Source: Alphaproteobacteria bacterium (lineage in GTDB: Bacteria; Pseudomonadota; Alphaproteobacteria; UBA8366). Taken from it: a stretch of DNA of 64,000 nucleotides. Positions within the stretch are counted from its first letter, which is position 1, and each line of letters opens with the position of its first letter. Under the pieces are notes generated by a model. That model was not told where the DNA came from, made no database searches, and worked only from the letters and a program-made list of their open reading frames with translations. This document shows, one piece after another, positions 18,419 through 28,196 of this stretch. Both the position numbers and the translations under genes were made by a program. The stretch lies in the NCBI GenBank assembly GCA_021774335.1, contig JAJFJD010000059.1, positions 124,001-188,000 on the forward strand. Direction: 5' to 3'.

Positions 18419-19411
18419 TCAGCCGAGCGCCGCCACCGCGTCGCGCAGGTCGGCCTCGGGCCGCGCGCCATAATGCTGGATCACCTCGGCCGCAGTGATC
18501 GCTCCGATCTTTCCGCTGGCCTGCAGGTCCATCCCCCGCGTGTAGCCGTACAGGAACCCGGCGGCGTACTGATCGCCGGCCCCCGTGGTGTCCAAGACCT
18601 TCGAGACCGGCGCCGCATCGATCACGTGGACCTCGTCACCGCTGACGATGACCGCCCCTTTCTCACTGCGCGTCAGGCAGGCGACCTTGCAATGGCCGCG
18701 CACCTGCTGCAGCGCATCGTCGAATCCGTCCACCTGATACAGCGAGCAGATCTCCACCTCGTTGGCGAACAGCACGTCGACATGATGCTCGACCAGGTCG
18801 CGGAAGGCGTCGCGATGGCGGTCGACGCAAAAGCCGTCGGAGAGCGTGATCGAAACCTCGCGTCCCGCCGCATGCGCCGTTTCGGCGGCTTCGATGAAGG
18901 CCGCCTGTGCCGGCGGCTGATCGAACAAATAGCCTTCCATATAGACGACACGGCCGTTCCGGATGACGTCCTTGTCCAGGTCGTCCGGCGTCAACAGACA
19001 GGCCGCGCCCAAGAAAGTGCACATGGTGCGTTGCGCGTCCGGTGTCACCAGCACGAGGCATCGCCCCGTCGCGGGACCGTCCGTCGCCGCCGCCGTATCG
19101 AAATCGCAGCCAAGCGCCTGCATGTCATGCCGGAACACGGTGCCGAACTGGTCGTCACGCACTTTGCCAATATAGGCCCCGTTCCCGCCAAGGGCGGCGA
19201 ACCCCGCCATCGTGTTGGCGCAGGACCCGCCCGACGCTTCGATGCCCGGCGGCATGCGATCGTAGAGCGCGCTCGCCTGGTCGGTATCGACCAGCATCAT
19301 GCCGCCTTTCGACAACTCGTTGCTGTTCAGGAAGGCATCGTCGGTCTGCGCCACCACGTCGACCAGCGCATTGCCGATGCCGACCAGATCGTATTCCGGC
19401 TGTTCCGCCAT
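18419..19411 (-). CDS. PfkB-family carbohydrate kinase, adenosine kinase-like
   Basis: 330 residues. The N-terminal segment YDLVGIGNALVDVVAQTDDA and the ligand motif GGSCANTMAGFAALGG are typical of the alphaproteobacterial adenosine kinase branch. The PfkB C-terminal signature DTTGAGDQYAAGFLYGYTRG has the catalytic Asp. It would phosphorylate adenosine (salvage, and removal after S-adenosylhomocysteine hydrolysis). ATG 19411 has AAGGAGAG upstream. It is the first gene of a minus-strand run with the AmpG-like permease. Substrate assignment is from family resemblance only. Confidence 0.88.
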   Translation of the reverse strand: MAEQPEYDLVGIGNALVDVVAQTDDAFLNSNELSKGGMMLVDTDQASALYDRMPPGIEASGGSCANTMAGFAALGGNGAYIGKVRDDQFGTVFRHDMQALGCDFDTAAATDGPATGRCLVLVTPDAQRTMCTFLGAACLLTPDDLDKDVIRNGRVVYMEGYLFDQPPAQAAFIEAAETAHAAGREVSITLSDGFCVDRHRDAFRDLVEHHVDVLFANEVEICSLYQVDGFDDALQQVRGHCKVACLTRSEKGAVIVSGDEVHVIDAAPVSKVLDTTGAGDQYAAGFLYGYTRGMDLQASGKIGAITAAEVIQHYGARPEADLRDAVAALG

Positions 19412-19628
19412 AAAGAAGTCTCTCCTTGGGAATCATGCGGCGCCCGCCGCCGCGGGCGCAGTATAGACGGGCGGCCGGGCCGGGCAAGCGGCGGCTTGGT
19501 CACCCGCCGGTAGAGCGATGGCTATTGAATCCGCGGTTCGGCTCAACACATATAACCACAGCGGACAGAATTATCGCCGGGCGCCGGCCGATTCCATTCA
19601 ACTATTTGTTTTTCAAGGAAAGTTAATA

Positions 19629-20075
19629 ATGCTGGGGATCGAGAAAGTCGACCATGTCGGAATCCGGGTAAGCGACAAGACCCGGTCCATGGCCTTTTAC
19701 GAGACCCTGGGTTTCAAAACGTTGACCGATGCCGGATTCGACCAGGGCCACCCCATCATCATGCAGCACCCATCCGGCGTGGTGTTGAACCTGCTGGGGC
19801 CGAGCAACACCGCGACCGACGCCAACATCCTGATGGATGTGGCGGAGAAATACCCCGGCCTGACGCATGTCTCCTTCAAGGTGGGATCGATGGACGCCGC
19901 CAAGGCCTTTCTGGAAGAGCAGGGCATTGCGTTGACCGGCGAGTTCAGCTTCAAGGGCATGCACGCCGTGTTTATCCGGGACCCGGACCTGAACGTCATC
20001 GAATTGGATGCCTATGCCGGCGAGGAGCCGGCGACGCGCGGCGGCCCGGCCGGCGGATATGACGAGCACCCGTAA
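19629..20075 (+). CDS. VOC/glyoxalase-superfamily protein
   Basis: 148 residues from ATG 19629, preceded by AAGGAAAG; the frame is open to 19518 but the leader is non-conserved. One vicinal-oxygen-chelate domain with paired beta-alpha-beta-beta-beta modules: KVDHVGIRVSDKTRSMAFYE (metal His) and the closing IRDPDLNVIELDAY (metal Glu). Such proteins act as dimers with a divalent metal as glyoxalases, epimerases, dioxygenases or thiol transferases. The substrate cannot be deduced. It is followed 48 bp later by the EI24 gene on the same strand. Confidence 0.87.
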   Translation: MLGIEKVDHVGIRVSDKTRSMAFYETLGFKTLTDAGFDQGHPIIMQHPSGVVLNLLGPSNTATDANILMDVAEKYPGLTHVSFKVGSMDAAKAFLEEQGIALTGEFSFKGMHAVFIRDPDLNVIELDAYAGEEPATRGGPAGGYDEHP

Positions 20076-20123
20076 TGGACAGCGCGGCTTGCGGGCCCGC
20101 GACGAGACTTGTAAAGAGACGCC

Positions 20124-20843
20124 ATGATTTCTCATTTTTCAAAAGCGGTCGGTCAGCTCGGTGATCCGAAGCTGCGCCGCGTGTTGTGGCTCAGCATCGG
20201 CCTGTCGCTGGTGCTGTTCATCGTGTTGTGGTTCACGTTGTGGTGGGTCGCGACCACCGTGCCCGCGGACGCCATCCCCGGCATGGAGTGGCTCAAGGAG
20301 ACGCTCGGCACGATCTTCGACTGGCTGGCCGGATTCCTGTTCATCGGCACCCTGCTGGTCCTGACGCTGATGCTATTCCCGGCCGTGGTCACCGTGATCG
20401 TGGGCTTCTTTCTGGACGAGGTGGCCGACGCCGTCGAGGCGCGGCATTATCCCGCCCTGCCCGAGGCGCGCGAACAATCCCTGTCGGAAGTCGTTGTTTC
20501 CACGGTGAAATTCGCGTTACTGGTGGTGCTACTGAACCTGTTGGCGCTGCCGTTCTACATCTTGCTGTTCTTCGTGCCGCCGCTGAATTTGGTGCTGTTC
20601 TACATGGTGAACGGGTATCTGGTGAGCCGGGAGTATTTCGACATGGTCGCGCAGCGGCGGCTCGCGCCCGGCGACGTGAAACGGCTGCGGCGAAGCCATC
20701 GGGGCAGCCTGCAGCTCGCCGGCATGGCGCTGGTATTGCTGATGACGATCCCCATCTTGAACCTGCTGACGCCGGTTCTCGGCACCGCCTTCATGGTTCA
20801 TGTCTATCAGCGGATGTCGATGAAGAAACTCGATCACAAATAG
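20124..20843 (+). CDS. EI24/CysZ-like inner-membrane protein
   Basis: 239 residues with four or more hydrophobic helices (about 24-46, 73-100, 131-165, 190-225). The pattern GFFLDEVADAVEARHYP between the second and third helices and PLNLVLFYMVNGYLVSREYF near residue 160 are typical of the EI24 (PF07264) family, which includes the sulfate transporter CysZ. No cysteine-synthesis gene is nearby, so sulfate transport is only one possibility. AAAGAGACGCC precedes the ATG. Confidence 0.83.
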   Translation: MISHFSKAVGQLGDPKLRRVLWLSIGLSLVLFIVLWFTLWWVATTVPADAIPGMEWLKETLGTIFDWLAGFLFIGTLLVLTLMLFPAVVTVIVGFFLDEVADAVEARHYPALPEAREQSLSEVVVSTVKFALLVVLLNLLALPFYILLFFVPPLNLVLFYMVNGYLVSREYFDMVAQRRLAPGDVKRLRRSHRGSLQLAGMALVLLMTIPILNLLTPVLGTAFMVHVYQRMSMKKLDHK

Positions 20844-21024
20844 CGTCGACACGCCGCCATCACACCTTTGTCACGATTCAGTTCGTGTCAGCTTCCGAGA
20901 AACATCGTATAGTCTTACCAATATCGAATTGCGTAGGGTGACTGCGCGTCAGGTCGTTATTTGCGCGTGTTTCCCTGCCGATAAATGAACCCATTTATTC
21001 ATTTGGGACGCATAGGAACACCAC

Positions 21025-21549
21025 ATGGCCGAAGATCGCAAACCCCCGCAATTTCCTTCGGAACTGGCGCGGCGGGTCGTGGGATTGCCCAGTAGCGGGC
21101 ACCAGGACGGGCTGCATGGCGAAGGAAACAAGAAACTCGTCGTTGGACGCGACATCTCGCTCTCCGGTGAAATCACCGATTGCGACGTGCTCGTCGTAGA
21201 AGGCAAGGTCAAGGCATCGCTGCGCGACAGCCGCCGTTTCGAAATCAGCGAAACCGGCGTCTTCGAGGGCAGCGTGGAAATTGACGTGGCTGAGATCAAG
21301 GGCCGTTTCGAAGGCGACCTGCTCGTGCGCGGGCGGCTGATCGTCCGCCGGACCGGCAGCGTCACCGGACGCATTCGGTACGCCGAGCTGGAGATCGAGC
21401 GCGGCGGCCAGATTTCCGGCGACATTCAGGTCATAGCCGAGTCCGAGACGGCAGCACTGCCGGGCCCGGAAAACATTGCCGGCTATACCCAACCGACGGT
21501 CGTCGAGGACACTGCGTCGCTGGATCGAGAATCCGACCTCCGTGCCTGA
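21025..21549 (+). CDS. Bactofilin-family cytoskeletal protein
   Basis: 174 residues with a central polymer-forming (DUF583/bactofilin) beta-helix at about 38-140: VVGRDISLSGEITDCDVLVV, followed by strand repeats of the GSVEIDVAEIKGRFEGDLLV type. The flanking termini are short and disordered. Bactofilins assemble nucleotide-independent filaments at the membrane and localise cell-wall enzymes or stalk and chemotaxis machinery. The end of the gene overlaps the start of a lipoprotein gene by 8 bp, suggesting coupled expression of a cytoplasmic scaffold and an envelope protein. Confidence 0.92.
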   Translation: MAEDRKPPQFPSELARRVVGLPSSGHQDGLHGEGNKKLVVGRDISLSGEITDCDVLVVEGKVKASLRDSRRFEISETGVFEGSVEIDVAEIKGRFEGDLLVRGRLIVRRTGSVTGRIRYAELEIERGGQISGDIQVIAESETAALPGPENIAGYTQPTVVEDTASLDRESDLRA

Positions 21550-21994
21550 GCCGATCTCTCTTCTAAAGGCCGCGGTGCTATCGTCTGCACTTGTCCTGCT
21601 CGCCGCCTGTACCACCACCGGTCAGGATGCATCGGCCGTGGGCGGCGCGAACAACCAATCCGGCACGACGACGGGTGCGGGCGAAGCCAGCGACCCCAAT
21701 CAGGGGCAGAAAACCGCCCGCGCGGTACTGTATGATCCGGAAGAATTCATCGGATATCGGCCGCAGCGGTTGTTGCCCATCCTGGGCGCGCCCGATTTCG
21801 TACGCCGCGACGGACCGGCCCAGATTTGGCAATACCGTGCCGAGAACTGCGTCCTCGACCTCTTCCTCTACGGCAAGAACGACGACAGCCAGGTCCGGCA
21901 TGTGGAATTGCGTGAACGTGTCCCCGGCGTCGAACCGGTGGAGCAGTGCTTCAGCCGCCTGCGCACCGCCCGGCAGGGCAAGCCGGCAAGCTGA
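21542..21994 (+). CDS. Hypothetical lipoprotein coupled to bactofilin gene
   Basis: 150 residues from GTG 21542, overlapping the bactofilin stop. The N-terminus VPEPISLLKAAVLSSALVLL then AACTTTG is a lipoprotein signal with lipobox LAAC, so the mature protein is lipidated at its Cys. A low-complexity Gly/Ser/Gln linker follows, then a small conserved-looking domain (FIGYRPQRLLPILGAPDFVR and QIWQYRAENCVLDLFLY). The second part resembles small SmpA/OmlA- or BamE-like folds in length and layout, but this is only an impression. An upstream ATG at 21476 lies inside bactofilin and would bury the signal peptide. Confidence 0.78.
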   Translation: MPEPISLLKAAVLSSALVLLAACTTTGQDASAVGGANNQSGTTTGAGEASDPNQGQKTARAVLYDPEEFIGYRPQRLLPILGAPDFVRRDGPAQIWQYRAENCVLDLFLYGKNDDSQVRHVELRERVPGVEPVEQCFSRLRTARQGKPAS

Positions 21995-22155
21995 GCCGCC
22001 TGACGCCGCAACGGTTCCTCAACATTTCCCAATCCGGTTAACCCTCGGACTACCTTGCGGCGCTGCAAAGTGCGGTCCATTTGCCGTGTGCGGAAATCCA
22101 TGCTCATAATTGCGGTAGCAGAATACGTGGATTCAAAAAAACAAAGAGCAAACCG

Positions 22156-22467
22156 ATGCATCGATTTTTCATCTGCCTCGCTGTCACTTTGCTGCTGGCC
22201 GCCCCGACCGCCCATGCCAAGCAATGCAAACAGAAAGCAGTAACCGGAATCTCCACCGGCGCAACGAAGCTGGCGATTGTCCGGAAAGGGGACGCCATGA
22301 ATTGGGCATACAGGCACTGGGATAAGCGGTGCACACAAACCTATCCGGGCGTCTGGTGCGACCGGAAGATCGCTATTCGCAAGAGTACAAAGTGCAACCG
22401 GCAGCCGAACGGCATCGGCGGGCACAATCACAGTTGCGAATTCTCCGCCCGGCCCTGCAAAAACTGA
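22156..22467 (+). CDS. Small secreted basic Cys-rich hypothetical protein
   Basis: 103 residues from ATG 22156; an upstream in-frame start at 22081 would lack sense before the signal peptide. Residues 1-21 (MHRFFICLAVTLLLAAPTAHA) are a clear signal peptide. The mature 82 residues are strongly basic with six cysteines (KQC, KRC, VWC, TKC, HSC, RPC), enough for three disulfides, plus several Trp and His. I do not recognise a family. The preceding 160 bp contains no other gene and the A-rich leader differs from the surrounding GC-rich DNA. Confidence 0.65.
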   Translation: MHRFFICLAVTLLLAAPTAHAKQCKQKAVTGISTGATKLAIVRKGDAMNWAYRHWDKRCTQTYPGVWCDRKIAIRKSTKCNRQPNGIGGHNHSCEFSARPCKN

Positions 22468-22486
22468 CGCCGCCTGAATAGGTGCG

Positions 22487-23119
22487 CTAAATGGTCTTCG
22501 CCTTGTAGGCGCAGAGGTCCCGCACCCCGCAGACCGCGCAATCCGGCTTGCGCGCCTTGCAGACATAGCGCCCATGCAGGATGAGCCAATGATGGGCATG
22601 TAGCCGGTAGTGTTCCGGCACCACCTTTTCCAGCTTCTTTTCGACCTGCAGCACATTCTTGCCCGGCGCCAGACTGGTCCGGTTGCCGACCCGGAAGATA
22701 TGCGTATCGACCGCGATGGTCGGTTCGCCGAACGCAATATTGACCACGACGCTTGCCGTCTTGCGGCCGACCCCCGGCAGTTTTTCCAACGCTTCCCGGT
22801 CGCGCGGCACCTCGCTGTTGTGCTCGGCAATCAGCTTTTCGCTAAGGCCGATGACATTCTTGGCCTTGTTGTTGAAAAGCCCGATCGTCTTGATGTAGTC
22901 GCGCACTTTCGGAAGGCCGAGGGCGAGCATCTTTTCCGGCGTGTCCGCGACCTCGAATAGGGGGCCCGTCGCCTTGTTGACGCCAACATCCGTCGCCTGC
23001 GCCGACAACACGACGGCAACCAGCAGGGTGTAGGGATTGACGTAGTGCAGCTCGCCCTGCGGCTCGGGGTCCTTCTCCTCAAGGCGGCGGAAAAACTCTT
23101 CGATATCGGCTTTTTTCAT
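22487..23119 (-). CDS. nth: Endonuclease III (DNA glycosylase/AP lyase)
   Basis: Removes oxidised pyrimidines in base-excision repair. 210 residues from ATG 23119; the frame continues upstream without conserved sequence. It has the helix-hairpin-helix LPGVGRKTASVVVN with catalytic Lys, the catalytic Asp in AVDTHIFRVGNRT, and the C-terminal 4Fe-4S loop C-x6-C-x2-C-x5-C (CKARKPDCAVCGVRDLC). An opposing DUF2244 gene starts 95 bp away. Confidence 0.96.
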   Translation of the reverse strand: MKKADIEEFFRRLEEKDPEPQGELHYVNPYTLLVAVVLSAQATDVGVNKATGPLFEVADTPEKMLALGLPKVRDYIKTIGLFNNKAKNVIGLSEKLIAEHNSEVPRDREALEKLPGVGRKTASVVVNIAFGEPTIAVDTHIFRVGNRTSLAPGKNVLQVEKKLEKVVPEHYRLHAHHWLILHGRYVCKARKPDCAVCGVRDLCAYKAKTI

Positions 23120-23213
23120 GAGGCGAGAGTAAACAACCCGACGCGCCGGGCCAAGCCCGAGACGATCCGTCGCAGCCTCTGGACGCAACCGCGTCCATAT
23201 CCGATAGTGAGCC

Positions 23214-23780
23214 ATGACTGCGAGACAGAACGCCGCCGGAACCATGGATGAGGCATCGTCGGAACCCGGTTCGGACTCCGGCCCAGACTCCGATGGCGAG
23301 CGCATTTTCTTCGACGCGACCCTGCATCCCAACCGCAGCCTAAGCCCGGCGGGGTTTCGCATTCTCATGCTCATCACAGGTGCGTCGGCGTTGATCATCG
23401 GCACGCTTTTCATGGTCGCGGGAGCATGGCCGGTGTTCGGCTTCTGCGGCGCGGAATTCCTATTGCTGTATTTCGCCTTTCGCATGAACTACCGCGCGGG
23501 CAGGGCGTATGAGCAGATTCGCCTGACCGACAACCAACTCGAAATTCGCCGGTTCAGCGCGCGCGGCGAGGTCGGCCGGTGGCGGTTCGAGCCCACCTGG
23601 CTGCAAATTTCGATGGAGAACCCGCCGCAGCACGACAGTCAGATTACGCTGACGACCCATGGACAACGCCTGACGGTGGGGGCATTCCTGTCCCCGGCGG
23701 AGCGGCTGGAAGTCGCAGATGCATTGAAAGACGCAGTTGGCCGCTGGCGGAACCGCTGGAATCCGGCAATCGCGGGCTAG
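23214..23780 (+). CDS. DUF2244 membrane protein
   Basis: 188 residues; ATG 23244 (MDEASSEPG) is an alternative start. After an acidic N-terminus comes FFDATLHPNRSLSPAGFRIL, typical of DUF2244 proteins, then two hydrophobic helices (about 45-65 and 70-88) and a cytoplasmic C-terminal domain with paired strands (LEIRRFSARGEVGRWRFEP). DUF2244 proteins are widespread in alphaproteobacteria, often beside nth or cytochrome oxidase genes; their function is unknown. Confidence 0.85.
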   Translation: MTARQNAAGTMDEASSEPGSDSGPDSDGERIFFDATLHPNRSLSPAGFRILMLITGASALIIGTLFMVAGAWPVFGFCGAEFLLLYFAFRMNYRAGRAYEQIRLTDNQLEIRRFSARGEVGRWRFEPTWLQISMENPPQHDSQITLTTHGQRLTVGAFLSPAERLEVADALKDAVGRWRNRWNPAIAG

Positions 23781-23794
23781 CGCCGCCCGGACGT

Positions 23795-24610
23795 CTATTC
23801 GAACCCAAGCACGTTCTTCATGCTGTAAAGACCCGGCGCGCGGCCTTTGGTCCACAATGCCGCACGCACCGCGCCGGCGGAGAAGACTTGGCGACTGCCC
23901 GCGCGATGGGTCAATTCGATCCGCTCCCCCTCGCCCGCGAAGATCACCGTGTGGTCGCCGACCACGTCGCCGCCGCGCAATGTGGCGAAACCGATCTGCC
24001 CGTCGGGACGCGGCCCCGTATGGCCGTCGCGCACCGCCTGGCGCACTTCGGCCAGGTCGACCTTGCGCCCGGCGGCCGCGGCCTCACCGAGCCCGACCGC
24101 CGTGCCCGACGGTGCATCGACCTTGTGCCGATGGTGCATTTCGACGATTTCGATGTCGTAGGCCTCTGGCCCGAGGATGCCGGCGACCTGTTCGGTCAGC
24201 GCCAGCAACAGGGTAACGCCGATGCTCATGTTCGGCGCGCGCACCACGGGGACATGCCGCGCGGCCAATGTAACCGAAGCCTCCTGATCGGCATCCAGCC
24301 CGGTGGTGCCCGCGATCAGGGCGGTTTCGGCCTGGGCGGCGAGGCGGGCGTGTTCCGCCGTTGCCGCCGGTGCGGTGAAATCGATTACGGCGTCGACCGC
24401 GGCGATCATTTCCGCCGGATCGTCCAGAACAGCCACGCCCAAATCGCCGACACCGGCAAGCGCGCCCACATCCTGACCGACCGCCGTGCTGCCGGGCATT
24501 TCCGTAGCCCCGGCAACGACGCATCCGTCCGTGCCATGGACTTGTTGGACCAGCATCTGGCCCATGCGGCCCGCGCCGCCGACGATGCCGATTTTCAGAT
24601 CATTGCTCAT
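23795..24610 (-). CDS. dapB: 4-hydroxy-tetrahydrodipicolinate reductase
   Basis: Reduces hydroxytetrahydrodipicolinate in the lysine/diaminopimelate pathway, so it feeds both protein and peptidoglycan synthesis. The N-terminal NAD(P) fold begins KIGIVGGAGRMGQMLVQQV, and the substrate-binding motif is EMHHRHKVDAPSGTA with catalytic His pair and Lys. 271 residues from ATG 24610; the adjacent ATG at 24613 is possible, but GGGAGG is better spaced for 24610. It lies 112 bp downstream of dnaJ, a common alphaproteobacterial arrangement. Confidence 0.96.
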   Translation of the reverse strand: MSNDLKIGIVGGAGRMGQMLVQQVHGTDGCVVAGATEMPGSTAVGQDVGALAGVGDLGVAVLDDPAEMIAAVDAVIDFTAPAATAEHARLAAQAETALIAGTTGLDADQEASVTLAARHVPVVRAPNMSIGVTLLLALTEQVAGILGPEAYDIEIVEMHHRHKVDAPSGTAVGLGEAAAAGRKVDLAEVRQAVRDGHTGPRPDGQIGFATLRGGDVVGDHTVIFAGEGERIELTHRAGSRQVFSAGAVRAALWTKGRAPGLYSMKNVLGFE

Positions 24611-24657
24611 CATCCGCCTCCCTGCCGTTGCAGGGTTCCGGTTGTATCGCATGGCCG

Positions 24658-24711
24658 GGATTTGAGAAAGCGGCAAAGCGCCTCGGAATTGAGAATGGCG
24701 CAACGCGCCTA
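24658..24711. repeat. Two 27-bp imperfect direct repeats with hairpin potential, dnaJ-dapB gap
   Basis: Units at 24658-24684 and 24685-24711 match at about 21 of 27 positions. The second contains a perfect stem GGCGC-AAC-GCGCC (24697-24709), which on the minus strand could fold in the dnaJ 3' end as a weak terminator or processing site. The function is inferred. Confidence 0.45.
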
Positions 24712-24722
24712 GCGGCGCCTCG

Positions 24723-25859
24723 CTATTCGGTTAGGTCTTCCCAGAATTCCTTGACCCGCGAGAAGAATCCGTCGGATTGCGGGTTCTGATTCTTGCCACC
24801 GCCGGCTTCGCGGAAGTTTTTCAGCAGTTTCTTCTGGTCTTTGGTCAGGTTGACCGGCACTTCGACGGCGGTCTCGATATACATGTCGCCGCGGCCCTTG
24901 CTGTTGAGCACGGACATGCCCTTGCTGCGCAGACGGAATTGCTGCCCCGACTGGGTGCCTTCGGGAATCGATACTTTGGCCCGCGACCCGTCGATGGTGG
25001 GCACCTCGACATTGCCGCCAAGCGCCGCCGTGGTCATCGGGATTGGAACGGCGCAGAATATATCGCTGCCCTCGCGCTCGAAGATCTGGTGCTTCTCCAC
25101 GTCGAGAAAGATGTAGAGATCGCCGGGCGGCGCGCCGCGCACGCCGGCCTCCCCTTCGTCCGCCAAGCGGATCCGAGTGCCGTCATCGACCCCGGGAGGA
25201 ATATTCACCGCCAGAGTTTTCTCCCGGCGAACCCGGCCCGCGCCGCCGCAGGAACCGCAGGGATTGTCGATCACCTGGCCATGACCGCCACAGGACGGGC
25301 AGGTCCGTTCGATGGTGAAGAACCCTTGCTGACTGCGCACCTTGCCGGCCCCGCCGCAGGTTCCGCAGGTGGTCGGCTGGGCGCCGCCCTCGGCGCCGGA
25401 GCCGGAGCATTCGTCGCAGCTGACCGATGTCGGCACGCGAATGTCGATCTTGCGGCCGTGGAAGGCGTCCTCAAGCGAGATATCCAGATTGTAGCGTAGG
25501 TCGGCGCCGCGCCCGGCGCCGCCGCCGGCACCGCGCCGCCCGCCCATGAAGTCGCCGAAGACTTCGTCGAAGATGTCGGAGAATCCGCTCGCAAAATCGA
25601 AACCCTGCGCACCCCCGCCCGGCCCGCCGCCATTCTCGAACGCGGCATGGCCGTACCGGTCGTAGGCGGCCCGCTTCTGATCGTCTTTGAGAATTTCGTA
25701 GGCCTCGGCCGCTTCCTTGAACCGGGATTCCGCGTCGGTATCCCCCGGATTCCGATCCGGATGGAACTTCATCGCGAGCTTCCGGTAGGCAGACTTAATC
25801 GCATCCGCCTCGGCGTCGCGGCCCACTCCCAGGACCTCGTAATAATCCTGCTTATCCAT
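24723..25859 (-). CDS. dnaJ: Chaperone DnaJ (Hsp40)
   Basis: Co-chaperone that delivers unfolded clients to DnaK and stimulates its ATPase. 378 residues: J domain (1-70) with the HPD motif in MKFHPDRNPGD; a Gly/Phe-rich region (about 78-125); a zinc-binding domain with four CxxCxGxG repeats (CDECSGSG, CGTCGGAG, CPSCGGHG, CGSCGGAG); and the C-terminal client-binding domains. All cysteines are present. It lies 100 bp downstream of dnaK, with a strong hairpin between the two. Confidence 0.98.
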   Translation of the reverse strand: MDKQDYYEVLGVGRDAEADAIKSAYRKLAMKFHPDRNPGDTDAESRFKEAAEAYEILKDDQKRAAYDRYGHAAFENGGGPGGGAQGFDFASGFSDIFDEVFGDFMGGRRGAGGGAGRGADLRYNLDISLEDAFHGRKIDIRVPTSVSCDECSGSGAEGGAQPTTCGTCGGAGKVRSQQGFFTIERTCPSCGGHGQVIDNPCGSCGGAGRVRREKTLAVNIPPGVDDGTRIRLADEGEAGVRGAPPGDLYIFLDVEKHQIFEREGSDIFCAVPIPMTTAALGGNVEVPTIDGSRAKVSIPEGTQSGQQFRLRSKGMSVLNSKGRGDMYIETAVEVPVNLTKDQKKLLKNFREAGGGKNQNPQSDGFFSRVKEFWEDLTE

Positions 25860-25881
25860 CGGCCACCCTTGATGGTAAAGC

Positions 25882-25915
25882 GGGCCTTCGGTGGCAGTTC
25901 CTGCCCCGAAGGCCC
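25882..25915 (-). terminator. Long hairpin between dnaK and dnaJ
   Basis: Arms GGGCCTTCGG (25882) and CCGAAGGCCC (25906) pair over 10 bp, and an inner GGCAG/CTGCC adds 5 bp after a single bulge. On the minus strand it follows dnaK, with a short T-containing tail (GCTTTACC). It is likely a partial terminator or RNA-stabilising stem keeping DnaJ below DnaK levels. Confidence 0.7.
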
Positions 25916-25959
25916 AATTGAATTTTGTCTATGTCATGCGCGACAAGACGTCCCCGCGG

Positions 25960-27906
<1,947 letters not shown>

Positions 27907-28032
27907 GTGACCCTCTTTGCTTTACGGCAAACCCTTACCGACGAATTCTCGCCAAATTCCAGTCTCAGCGGCCCAAACTGCGGCACCGCCACAAGGATTC
28001 CCAATTTCACGGTTTTGATTAGTAACTGACGG

Positions 28033-28063
28033 CTATATAGGGAGAGTCACGCTCTCGTACAAG
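28033..28063 (-). promoter_or_regulatory. RpoH (sigma-32) type promoter for dnaK
   Basis: On the minus strand, CTTG (28063-28060), 18 bp, then CCTATATAG (28041-28033). This fits the alphaproteobacterial heat-shock consensus of CTTG, 17-18 bp, CYTAT followed by T and G. It implies an untranslated leader of about 120 nt before dnaK. Confidence 0.75.
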
Positions 28064-28196
28064 AAACCGGAAGGCTAGTTTATGTGCTTAACGGGATAAA
28101 TTTGGGCGATTTTTCGATCTATCCGATGCAAAACGCCAATGCGCGCGGCTTGATCCGGCACCGAGGATGCGCGAGGCTCGGCCCAATAGGATCAAC

